Source: Nocardioides salarius (lineage in GTDB: Bacteria; Actinomycetota; Actinomycetes; Propionibacteriales; Nocardioidaceae). Taken from it: a stretch of 64,000 bases of DNA. Where the stretch lies: contig NZ_JAFBBZ010000001.1 in the NCBI RefSeq assembly GCF_016907435.1, positions 3,968,001 to 4,032,000 of the forward strand, read 5' to 3'. Positions 57,294 through 63,921 of the stretch are shown one piece after another; within the stretch, counting starts at the first letter, position 1; each line of letters opens with the position of its first letter. The translations under genes and the position numbers were made by a program. The notes below the pieces were generated by a model that saw only the letters and a program-made list of their open reading frames with translations, ran no database searches and was not told the DNA's origin.

Positions 57294-59191
57294 TGGGTGC
57301 CTCCGGCGCGTTCTCCGCGGTCCTCAACGACCTGTCCAACCTGCCCCAGGCCGTCACCGACGCCCAGGCGGCCGAGGCCGCCGCGACGGCGGCCAAGAAC
57401 GCCGCTGAGACCGCGGCCGCCAGCGTCACCGCGGCCGCCGCCGACATCGAGGACCTGAAGACCCAGGCTCGAGACATCGAGGGCCCCAGCCTTCGCCCCC
57501 TGGCTCAGGTCCAGCGCGCCCGCACGGGCAAGTTCCGACTGAAGTTCGCCTCCACCAGCATCGGCAACGCCAGCGGCTCGGGGTACCGGGCTGCGGTCGA
57601 GCAGCTCAAGCGAATCCACGGGGACGCGCAGACCTACGTCGTGAGCCTGGGCGGCTTCGCCGGCTCCTACGAGAACACGGTCAACGGGTGGGTGAAGCAG
57701 CCTTACGGCGGCCCGGGTTTCGTCCGCCTGCGAGGTGACAGCGCCAGCACTCCGCTGACCGGCACGGCCCTGGACGCGGCCTACTTCGACACGCTCACCG
57801 TGCGCTACAGCAAGGAGCTCGACGGCGGCACATTCGGCGTCGAGGTCGACGGGGTCGTGGTGGGCAGCGTCGACTGCAACGGTGCCCAGGGCTACCAGAA
57901 CCAGGCCACCTTCACGGTCGCCAAGGGCATCCACGCCGTCCGGCTGATCCCTCCGGCCAGTGGCTACGCCTACGCCGAGTTCGTGGAATTTGCCGTCGCG
58001 GGCGCTGCCGGTATCGAGTTCCTTGACGGATCGCTCGGCGGGTCCAGCCTGGCGAACATGGTCACCGTCCGTGCCCCGTCCGGCGCGCAGGTCGCCGGCA
58101 TCGCGATCGGCGCCAACGTGGGTCTGGACTCCTACTTCGGAGTCGACGACTACGACATGGCCGTGCTCGCGCACATCGTCAACGACGCCGGACTCGGGGC
58201 CGGCAACCTGCCGACCTTCAAGAGCGCCGTCGACAGGCATGTCGACAACACCCGCAAGCTCGGCAAGCCGCTCCTCGTCGTCGTGGAGGCCGGCGCACAC
58301 TACGGCCGGACCGTCGACGCCAACCACGCCACCTTCGTCGAGATGCGTGACTACCTGCTCGACCAGCGGCGACACAGCCACGTGACCGTACTCGACTGGC
58401 ACGGTGAGACCTGGCTGGGCGACGACCCCGCCAGCGTCGGCAAGACGATCGAGCTCTACTACGCCGCCACCAACTACAACCCGGCCGATCAGTCCTACTC
58501 CGGCGACTTCACCCACCCCACCCAGGCCGGTTACCGGCCGCTGCTCGCCGCCCTGTGCATCACCTTCGGCATCCCGATCCCCCGCCAGACCCACCCTGCC
58601 GCGGTCGCCCAGGACGCCGCGAAGGACATCCCCCGCGGCCTCTCGGTTGACCGGACCACCAGCATCGCGGGTGTCGCGACACAGTTCTACGGGCCCCCGG
58701 GCGCGGTTGCTCTCCGGGCGCTGGGGACGTACCAGCACGTCAAGGACGGCGCCTATGTCTCCCCGGCAGCGCTGAACAACCGGACCCAGGGAGTCGTCGA
58801 CGCGCTCGCGGCCAGCGTGACCAGCAACAAGTGGGGCAAGTACATCGACTACAACGCACAGATCCTGTCGCTGGGCACCTACGTCGACTGGGCCGCGGGC
58901 GAGCGCATGGTCTACACCTTCCGGGTCGCGGGAGCAGTGACGGTGCGCGGCTCGGGTGTCAACGGCACTCGCCTCTACAGCGCGGACGGCCAGCCGTTCC
59001 CGATGGACGGCAACGGCCGGTCCTACTTCCGACCCGGCGACGTCAACGCGATCGACGAGGAGCCCTACCTGATCAGCGTGATCGTCGGCGCGACCGCAGG
59101 CAACGGCTACTTCGACATCACCGGCCGGGTGTTCGGCATCGGCGCGGCCAAGTCCCTCGTCCCCGTCCTCGCCCCCGCCGCGCCCTACTGA
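57293..59191 (+). CDS. Large fibre / receptor-binding protein with SGNH-like domain
   Basis: The 632-residue protein starts with an Ala-rich coiled coil (residues 15-60, AAEAAATAAKNAAETAAASV) typical of trimeric fibres. Residues 80-430 resemble an SGNH hydrolase: FASTSIGNASGSG is an altered block I, and DFTHPTQAGYRPLLAAL carries the block V Asp405 and His408. The C-terminal 180 residues are a beta-rich module. The enzyme part may de-esterify a surface glycan. Its GC is a little lower than its neighbours', a hint of host-range exchange. Confidence 0.7.
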   Translation: MGASGAFSAVLNDLSNLPQAVTDAQAAEAAATAAKNAAETAAASVTAAAADIEDLKTQARDIEGPSLRPLAQVQRARTGKFRLKFASTSIGNASGSGYRAAVEQLKRIHGDAQTYVVSLGGFAGSYENTVNGWVKQPYGGPGFVRLRGDSASTPLTGTALDAAYFDTLTVRYSKELDGGTFGVEVDGVVVGSVDCNGAQGYQNQATFTVAKGIHAVRLIPPASGYAYAEFVEFAVAGAAGIEFLDGSLGGSSLANMVTVRAPSGAQVAGIAIGANVGLDSYFGVDDYDMAVLAHIVNDAGLGAGNLPTFKSAVDRHVDNTRKLGKPLLVVVEAGAHYGRTVDANHATFVEMRDYLLDQRRHSHVTVLDWHGETWLGDDPASVGKTIELYYAATNYNPADQSYSGDFTHPTQAGYRPLLAALCITFGIPIPRQTHPAAVAQDAAKDIPRGLSVDRTTSIAGVATQFYGPPGAVALRALGTYQHVKDGAYVSPAALNNRTQGVVDALAASVTSNKWGKYIDYNAQILSLGTYVDWAAGERMVYTFRVAGAVTVRGSGVNGTRLYSADGQPFPMDGNGRSYFRPGDVNAIDEEPYLISVIVGATAGNGYFDITGRVFGIGAAKSLVPVLAPAAPY

Positions 59192-59224
59192 GTTCCGACC
59201 CACACCAGAAACGCGAGAAGACCC

Positions 59225-59575
59225 ATGACCACCACAACCGACCGTCCCACGGTCACCAACAGCACCGCCGTCCTGGTGATCGGCGTGCTCGCGATCGCAG
59301 GCGCGACCATCATCGGCGTGCTGGTCGCGATCCCCGAGAGCAAGAACCAGGCAGCGACGCTGACCATCGTGCTCGGCTTCCTCGGCACCTCGATCCCCAC
59401 CGTGCTCAACGCGGTGCTGGGCAAGAAGGCCAACAAGAAGCTGGACCGGGTGCTCAACGGCGAGATGGACCGCAAGATCATGACCGCGGTGCACCAGGTG
59501 CTCGACGAGCGGGAGCCACTGAGCGCGGTCGATCCCACCGACGTACGGGCCGACCAGGGCGGGCCCCGAGCATGA
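59225..59575 (+). CDS. Two-helix membrane protein, holin candidate
   Basis: The 116-residue protein has two membrane segments (STAVLVIGVLAIAGATIIGVLVAI and AATLTIVLGFLGTSIPTVLNAVL). A charged, helical C-terminus follows (KKANKKLDRVLNGEMDRKI). This layout matches many class II holins. It lies downstream of the fibre gene, while the amidase is far upstream, so the pairing is inferred. Confidence 0.6.
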   Translation: MTTTTDRPTVTNSTAVLVIGVLAIAGATIIGVLVAIPESKNQAATLTIVLGFLGTSIPTVLNAVLGKKANKKLDRVLNGEMDRKIMTAVHQVLDEREPLSAVDPTDVRADQGGPRA

Positions 59576-59724
59576 CCAGCGCACCGATCCACTTCCGGCG
59601 GCGCAGCACCGCGCTGCTGATCGGCTACGGGGGGATCCTGCTCGGCGCCGCGGCCCTGTACGACGCCTACGAGGGCCGCGGGCGCACCAAGCCGTTCATG
59701 GTCAAGTTTCTCCCCGGAGCCTGA
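59572..59724 (+). CDS. 50-residue membrane protein
   Basis: The product has a basic start (FRRRS), one helix (TALLIGYGGILLGAAALYDAYEG) and a basic tail. It shares ATGA with the holin candidate, so the two are co-translated. It is another member of the small one-helix group. Confidence 0.6.
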   Translation: MTSAPIHFRRRSTALLIGYGGILLGAAALYDAYEGRGRTKPFMVKFLPGA

Positions 59725-59727
59725 GCC

Positions 59728-60102
59728 GTGCAGCTGCCACGACCCGTCCAGAGCGGCGGCGCCGCCTCGGGGGGTGGCGCCAGGTACAACGTCGTGGCCC
59801 AGGCCACCGTCGAGCCCTCGGGCGCGCTGGTCGCGCGCGTGCCTGCGCGGGACCTCGGGTGGCTCGCGCGCAGGATCGTGCTCCAGGGCCCGCCCGGGTC
59901 GATCTGCCGGCTCTACACCGGCGAGCCGGGCCCGACCAGCCTCGCGGACGGCTCCCAGGCCGGCGAGCTCGACGTGGCCGACTACTACCAGCCGCTCTAC
60001 GTCGAGCGCAGCCTGCCGCTGGTCGCCGTGTGGAGCACCGGCACCGGTGAGCCGGTCACCGGCGAGGCGCTCCTGCGCGTCGAGCTCGAAGAGGTCGGCT
60101 GA
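59728..60102 (+). CDS. Beta-rich hypothetical virion protein, 124 residues
   Basis: The protein has a Gly-rich start, then alternating beta strands (YNVVAQATVEPSGALVARVPARDLG, RRIVLQGPPGSICRLYTGEPG, LPLVAVWSTGTGEPVTGEALLRVELEEV). This looks like a small surface or vertex beta-barrel. The GTG starts 3 nt after the preceding stop. No homologous family is recognised. Confidence 0.55.
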   Translation: MQLPRPVQSGGAASGGGARYNVVAQATVEPSGALVARVPARDLGWLARRIVLQGPPGSICRLYTGEPGPTSLADGSQAGELDVADYYQPLYVERSLPLVAVWSTGTGEPVTGEALLRVELEEVG

Positions 60103-60103
60103 G

Positions 60104-60553
60104 ATGGGGTTCAGCAACCCGGCCCAGCCGATCAACTACGACCTGATCGCCCAGGCGGTCGCAGACGTCGTGATCGACTACGCGCAGGTGCGCGCGGCCG
60201 TCGACGAGGCCCTGGTCAGCACCGACGACGCCGTGGGGCAGGTGCGGTCCATTGTCCAGGCGATCCAGGGCGACGCCCTCGGCTCCGCCGACGTCCTGGC
60301 CGCGGCCGAGGCCGCTCTGGTGAGCACGGATGCCGCGATCGCTTCGCTGAGCGCGATTCTGAGCGACCTCCAGCCCGCGCCGGACGTGCCGAGCTGGGCC
60401 GCGGCGCGCGTGACGGCGCTGGGCGAGCTCGTCGCGATCCAGGCGGCGTACGACGCGGCCACCGCGCGCGGCGACGCCAGCCCGGAGGCCGCCGCGGTCC
60501 TGGCCGACCTCGAGACCAGGGCCGCGGCGCTGTGGGCCACCGTCAAGCCCTGA
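60104..60553 (+). CDS. Helical hypothetical protein, 149 residues
   Basis: The acidic protein is almost all helix with a repeated element, DEALVSTDDAVGQVRSI and EAALVSTDAAIASLSAI, suggesting an internal duplication and a coiled coil. It starts 1 nt after the previous stop. It may be a fibre accessory or scaffold; there is no direct evidence. Confidence 0.6.
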   Translation: MGFSNPAQPINYDLIAQAVADVVIDYAQVRAAVDEALVSTDDAVGQVRSIVQAIQGDALGSADVLAAAEAALVSTDAAIASLSAILSDLQPAPDVPSWAAARVTALGELVAIQAAYDAATARGDASPEAAAVLADLETRAAALWATVKP

Positions 60554-60615
60554 TCGCGCTGGCGCTGGCCTGGCCGCTGGCCGGCGCCGCCCTGGTCGGG
60601 CTCGCGCTGCGCTGA
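60532..60615 (+). CDS. Possible 27-residue membrane peptide at the end of the rightward operon
   Basis: A GTG inside the previous gene opens a frame that reads VGHRQALIALALAWPLAGAAL and ends 1 nt before the convergent ATPase stop. Hydrophobicity and position fit the small-protein pattern, but the 22-bp overlap and lack of a ribosome site leave doubt. Confidence 0.35.
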   Translation: MGHRQALIALALAWPLAGAALVGLALR

Positions 60616-60616
60616 G

Positions 60617-61327
60617 CTACTGCTGGGCGTGCCGATAGCCGGCGCTGATCGGGATCGGCGGGCACCGGTAGAGCGCGTGCTCCCGGGCGTCGTAGAGCGT
60701 GTACCAGTAGGGCCCGCGCGCCCGCGTCTCGTTCAGGGTGCGCTTGAGCACCGCGGGCTCGACGCCGATCGACTCGGCCATGCGCTGCACGTCGCTGGGG
60801 TTCGGCACGTCGTACATCACCACCCGGTCGGCCTGGGCCAGCACCAGCGGGTCGATGGTGACCGGCCGGGGACAGCACAGGATCGCGGAGGCGTAGTAGT
60901 GCCGGCTCTGCTGGAGCAGGATCCTGGCGTGCGGGCCGGTGCGGTTCGAGGGGAACACCTCGCCCGCTTCGTCAATCCAGGTCAGCGTGCGCCGGCTGCG
61001 CGGGTGCAGCGCGAGGCCCACCGCGCGGTCCAGGTCCTCGCGGTACGTCGGGCTGCCGGGGTTCGCGATCCAGCGGGTCACGGTGTGCTCGCCGCGCTTC
61101 CTCGGCATCGGCAGCTCGGTCGGCAGCTTGGCCACCGTGACCGTGCCGATGTCCTCGCCCGGGTCGGCGTCGCCGTGCGGGTCGATCACCCACTTGTCGA
61201 TCGCCGGCCAGTTGCGGAACACCTCGCGCGCCCACACGCTCTTGCCCGAGCCCTTGCGGCCCACGCAGAGGATCAGCTGGTTGAGGTCGGGGTCCAGCGC
61301 CGGGAACGGCGCTGCGCCCTCGCTCAC
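60617..61327 (-). CDS. Genome-packaging ATPase (P9-like, FtsK/HerA superfamily)
   Basis: The 236-residue protein is close to PRD1 P9 in size. Walker A is GRKGSGKS (residues 23-30) and Walker B is TLTWIDEAGE with Asp119 and Glu120. Between them lies WVIDPHGDADPG. A later ILLQQSRHYYASAILCCPRP is like the sensor Gln/Arg region of the FtsK/HerA group. Such ATPases pump DNA into preformed capsids of internal-membrane viruses, and with the capsid protein they form the hallmark pair. It is on the minus strand, opposite to the virion genes. Confidence 0.83.
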   Translation of the reverse strand: MSEGAAPFPALDPDLNQLILCVGRKGSGKSVWAREVFRNWPAIDKWVIDPHGDADPGEDIGTVTVAKLPTELPMPRKRGEHTVTRWIANPGSPTYREDLDRAVGLALHPRSRRTLTWIDEAGEVFPSNRTGPHARILLQQSRHYYASAILCCPRPVTIDPLVLAQADRVVMYDVPNPSDVQRMAESIGVEPAVLKRTLNETRARGPYWYTLYDAREHALYRCPPIPISAGYRHAQQ

Positions 61328-61938
61328 GCCTGCCAGGGGTCGCGCGGCGGCACGGTGCCGTCGTCGGCGCCCAGGTCGGCCGGCGGCGCCGGCTGGGGCT
61401 CCTCGGCGTAGTAGGTCGCGATCGCGGCCCGCGTGTTCAGCTGCTTGACCGCGTAGCCCACGACGCCGAGCACCAGGCGCACGAGGTCGGTCACGTCGGG
61501 GTTCTCCACCCCCGACGGCGCCCGGCGCGAGGCGAGGCCGGCCAGCGGGTCGCTGATCGCCTCCAGGTCGTCGTCGTCGGGCAGGTACAGCCCGGCGTCG
61601 CGCTCGGGCGTGCCGTCGCGGGTGAGGAACTGGTGGGCGGCGCCGCCGGCGGTCGCGACCGCCTGGCGCACAGTCTCCTTGATCGCGCGGAGCTTGGCCC
61701 TACTGGTCGAGCGGGGAGCGGAAGGCGTAGCGGGGGAGTCGTCGGCGGGCTCGCTGCTCGCGTCGGGACTCTCCGACCACTCCGGCTCCGTCTCCGGCCG
61801 ATCCTGGCTGGTGCTCGGCATGAACAACGGGCTGCTCGGGGTCGGGTCCTCCGGCGGGGTCAGGGGCAGGTCCGCCGTCGTCGGCTCCGGGCTCGGGGTC
61901 GGGCTGCTTGCGGCCTCGCGGCTTCGGCTGGGGGGCAT
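61324..61938 (-). CDS. Hypothetical protein upstream of the packaging ATPase
   Basis: The 204-residue frame has a Ser/Pro/Glu-rich, disordered first half. The second half is more ordered (RAKLRAIKETVRQAVATAGGAAHQFLTRDG and VTDLVRLVLGVVGYAVKQLNTRAAIATYYAEE). The stop overlaps the ATPase start by four bases. An internal ATG at 61821 would trim most of the overlap with the next frame and may be the true start. A role with the ATPase is likely from coupling only. Confidence 0.6.
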   Translation of the reverse strand: MPPSRSREAASSPTPSPEPTTADLPLTPPEDPTPSSPLFMPSTSQDRPETEPEWSESPDASSEPADDSPATPSAPRSTSRAKLRAIKETVRQAVATAGGAAHQFLTRDGTPERDAGLYLPDDDDLEAISDPLAGLASRRAPSGVENPDVTDLVRLVLGVVGYAVKQLNTRAAIATYYAEEPQPAPPADLGADDGTVPPRDPWQA

Positions 61939-62209
61939 CGTAGGTGACCTCTTTCACGGTGGGCGCGCTCGACGGCGCGGGGGTGGGTGCCTGGTCAGCA
62001 GGCTTCTGCGCCGCCGGCGTACGACGGGCCTTGACCGTCAGGTCGCAGCCGTCCGCCGAGCAGGTGCCGGTCCAGGTGGTCTGGCGCGGCTTCTCGGTCT
62101 GGCGCTCGGTCACGTGGCCGGCGGCGCAGACGCCGCGAACATTGACGCGCCGAGCAGATGCGGGAGTGGGTGCGGACACCCGTTGATAGTGGGAGCAAAC
62201 CCGGTGCAT
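61700..62209 (-). CDS. Zinc-ribbon protein with disordered tail
   Basis: The 169-residue frame has a zinc-ribbon-like N-terminal part (VCAAGHVTERQTEK...GTCSADGCDLTVKARR), then a Pro/Lys-rich disordered tail. Its last 120-240 bp overlap the following gene in another frame, so the exact end or the neighbour's start is uncertain. It is the first gene of the leftward right-arm operon. It may bind DNA or regulate packaging genes. Confidence 0.5.
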   Translation of the reverse strand: MHRVCSHYQRVSAPTPASARRVNVRGVCAAGHVTERQTEKPRQTTWTGTCSADGCDLTVKARRTPAAQKPADQAPTPAPSSAPTVKEVTYDAPQPKPRGRKQPDPEPGADDGGPAPDPAGGPDPEQPVVHAEHQPGSAGDGAGVVGESRREQRARRRLPRYAFRSPLDQ

Positions 62210-62245
62210 GACGCGGCAATAACTCGGCGCGTGTCGCACCCCGAG

Positions 62246-62262
62246 GAGCGTGGATCACGCTC
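62246..62262. promoter_or_regulatory. Perfect inverted repeat, candidate operator
   Basis: GAGCGTG and CACGCTC flank a 3-bp centre in the divergent gap between the zinc-ribbon gene and the small HTH gene. The site would suit binding by the HTH protein encoded right beside it. GGAAGG at 62263-62268 is that gene's ribosome site. Confidence 0.5.
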
Positions 62263-62278
62263 GGAAGGCGGCTTTGCT

Positions 62279-62503
62279 GTGACGATTATCGAAGAGCTCG
62301 ACGGACTGCCCCAGCGCATCGCGACCTCGGCGGAGAGGTATCGCGAGCTGCTGGCCGCGGCGGCGACCGAGAAGAAGGTGCGGGACCAGCTGATCGTGCT
62401 GGCCGTCGACGAGGCCGGCATGACGCAGGCCGCCACCGCCCGAGCGGCGGGGCTCACACAGCCGACCGTGGTCCAGATCCTCGCGGCCGCCTCGACCGAC
62501 TAG
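62279..62503 (+). CDS. Small helix-turn-helix DNA-binding protein
   Basis: The 74-residue protein ends in a clear helix-turn-helix (DEAGMTQAATARAAGLTQPTVVQIL) after a helical segment. It is like small phage regulators. The GTG follows GGAAGG by 10 nt. It is the only plus-strand gene of the right arm; its stop codon overlaps that of the convergent integrase (CTAG). It likely controls the right-arm operon through the inverted repeat upstream. Confidence 0.68.
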   Translation: MTIIEELDGLPQRIATSAERYRELLAAAATEKKVRDQLIVLAVDEAGMTQAATARAAGLTQPTVVQILAAASTD

Positions 62504-63315
62504 CCGGCCAGCAGCCCGGCCCGGGCCGCGGTGCGCACCCGGGCGTCGGCCAGGCCGATGTAGCGCAGCGTCGTCTCCGGCTTGGTGTGCCCGAGCAGCC
62601 GCATCACCGCGAACAGGTCGCCGGTGCCTTCGTAGGAGCGGGTCGCGAGCCGGTGGCGCAGGTTGTGCGCGGTCCAGCCCTCGGGCAGCGCGGCCGACAT
62701 GATCCGCGAGACGTGGCCGGCGGTGATCGGCTGGCCGGTCCAGCGGTTGGGGAAGGCGTAGCCGTCGAGCAGCTGCAGCCGGCCGTGCAGCGTGTACTCC
62801 TCGATCGGGACCAGGCGTTGCTTGCCGCCCTTGCCGTGCACCAGCAGCACGTCGTCGAGCACGTCGCGGGAGTGGACCGCGGCTATCTCGCGCACCCGCA
62901 GCCCGCCGAACGCGCCGAGCTGCATCATCAGGGTCAGCCGCGGGTCGAGCCGGGTCACGGCGTACTTCACGACGAACTCCGGGGCCGGGCGCGCGACCGC
63001 CTGGGGCACGCGCACCGAAGGCAGCGCGAACGCCGGGTCGTCGTCGATGTAGCCGTGCCCGTGGGCCCAGCGGAAGAAGCCGCGGTAGACCGTGCGCGCG
63101 GACTTGCGCGCCTCCCCGGCCCACCGCTCGTTGCCGATCGCGGTCTCGAGGTGGCGGTGGGTGATCGTCCAGGGCGTCGGCGTCACCTCGATCAGCTGGT
63201 TGAGGTAGTGCCGGTGCAGGCGGATGGTGGCGGGGGAGCGGTTGGCCGCGCGCTGCGCGGTCGCGTACTCATGCATCGCGGCCGGCCAGGTGGCGGGCCG
63301 CTTCGGTCGGGTCAC
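62500..63315 (-). CDS. int: Tyrosine-family site-specific integrase
   Basis: The 271-residue protein has an N-terminal core-binding domain and a catalytic domain with the full tyrosine recombinase set: Arg140 (GGLRVREIA), Lys in GKGGKQR, His217-x-x-Arg220 (HNLRHRLAT), His243 (GHTKPETT) and nucleophile Tyr252 (LRYI). It lacks a large arm-binding domain. It sits near attR, and the core is the 35-bp tRNA-Asn segment. In the circular form it lies downstream of the repressor and the gene at 63421. Confidence 0.93.
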   Translation of the reverse strand: MTRPKRPATWPAAMHEYATAQRAANRSPATIRLHRHYLNQLIEVTPTPWTITHRHLETAIGNERWAGEARKSARTVYRGFFRWAHGHGYIDDDPAFALPSVRVPQAVARPAPEFVVKYAVTRLDPRLTLMMQLGAFGGLRVREIAAVHSRDVLDDVLLVHGKGGKQRLVPIEEYTLHGRLQLLDGYAFPNRWTGQPITAGHVSRIMSAALPEGWTAHNLRHRLATRSYEGTGDLFAVMRLLGHTKPETTLRYIGLADARVRTAARAGLLAG

Positions 63316-63420
63316 AGGTGCGAATCCTCAGCCCCACGAGCCCCAGGCGTCCCGGGAATGCACAGCCTTCCCAGGTGTCGAGTCCCACCAGCAGAACGCA
63401 GCCCCCCGCGCGTTCATGTG

Positions 63421-63741
63421 CTAGCGACCCTGGCGACTGACGCGACAGGTCGGGCAGGTGTGCAGGTCGCCGGTGATGCCGACCAGCCACAGCAGCGGCT
63501 CGACCGTCCCGCCGTCCAGCAGGTTGCGCCGCGTGGCGCCATGCTCGAAGTCGTCGGGGTACGGCGCGACCGCCCAGCCGCGCGGCAGGTCGAAGAGGTC
63601 GAGCTGCGGACCGGTGCCGAACCGCTCGCGGGTGCCGTAGCTGCGCCGCTGGCAGCGCAGCAGCGGACCGCCGGCGTGGTGGCGCATCGGGTCGTCGCAC
63701 TCGACGTAGGGGCGACCGGTACCGGTCGTGTAGTGGCTCAC
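63421..63741 (-). CDS. Hypothetical protein next to attR, coupled to the repressor in circular form
   Basis: The 106-residue protein begins VSHYTTGTGRPYVECDDPMRHHAGG and has paired cysteines at the end (HTCPTCRVSRQGR), possibly a metal site. The GTG at 63741 has no -10 or ribosome site next to it in the integrated form. In the circular form the extended repressor frame ends at TGA 63738-63740, giving a GTGA overlap with this start. Integrase follows 105 nt later. The longer frame to 63879 crosses the tRNA repeat and is rejected. Function unknown. Confidence 0.6.
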   Translation of the reverse strand: MSHYTTGTGRPYVECDDPMRHHAGGPLLRCQRRSYGTRERFGTGPQLDLFDLPRGWAVAPYPDDFEHGATRRNLLDGGTVEPLLWLVGITGDLHTCPTCRVSRQGR

Positions 63742-63817
63742 GACGCCCGCCCGACGCGCCGCGCGGCCAGGCTTACCACGTTGCTCACACCGCTGCTGAC
63801 CAGGGCGAACGGGTAAC

Positions 63818-63852
63818 CGGAGGGTTGTTGGTTCGAGTCCAACCGGGGGAGC
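63818..63852. other. attR core (35 bp)
   Basis: It is an exact copy of attL with no tRNA 5' half in front of it. Host sequence resumes at 63853, with a strong hairpin at 63857-63900. Confidence 0.95.
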
Positions 63853-63856
63853 AGAG

Positions 63857-63900
63857 ACCGAAGGGCCCGCACGCGACATCGTCGCGGCGGGCCCTTCGGT
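63857..63900 (+). terminator. Strong hairpin just after attR, probably the original tRNA-Asn terminator
   Basis: ACCGAAGGGCCCGC (857-870) pairs with GCGGGCCCTTCGGT (887-900), and CGCGAC/GTCGCG extends the stem inside with one bulged A. About 20 bp pair around a 3-nt loop. It lies 4 nt after the tRNA 3' half copy. A weak T-containing run (GTTCTCC) follows. Confidence 0.8.
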
Positions 63901-63921
63901 GTTCTCCGGGCCGTTGTCCGG

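Larger units (their letters stand above)
47716..63852. mobile_element. Integrated tailless (PRD1/tectivirus-type) virus in tRNA-Asn, 16.1 kb
   Basis: The element is bounded by a perfect 35-bp repeat and spans 16,102 bp counting one att copy. It encodes integrase, an excisionase-like protein, a repressor, a replication candidate, a double-jelly-roll-like capsid protein, a packaging ATPase, lytic enzymes and many small membrane proteins. It has no terminase, portal or tail genes. Its size is close to the 15-18 kb of tectiviruses. Left-to-right genes fill 48,077-60,615; the repressor and right arm are on the other strand. All visible frames are intact, so it may be an active provirus. Confidence 0.88.

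Noticed and set aside
57287..59584. 765-residue minus-strand frame opposite the fibre gene
   Set aside because: It mirrors the fibre coding strand, has the Val/Asp/Gly-rich composition of high-GC antisense frames and no motifs; the plus-strand protein has recognisable domains.
47716..63852. Element as a tailed prophage or a conjugative (ICE/AICE) element
   Set aside because: No terminase, portal, tail, relaxase or TraB genes; the FtsK/HerA-like ATPase is short like P9 and lacks membrane helices and a gamma domain.
63421..63879. N-terminal extension of the gene at 63421-63741 through attR
   Set aside because: The extra 46 residues read across the tRNA repeat and include the same spurious GLEPTTLRL-type peptide; the GTG at 63741 fits the GTGA coupling in the circular form.
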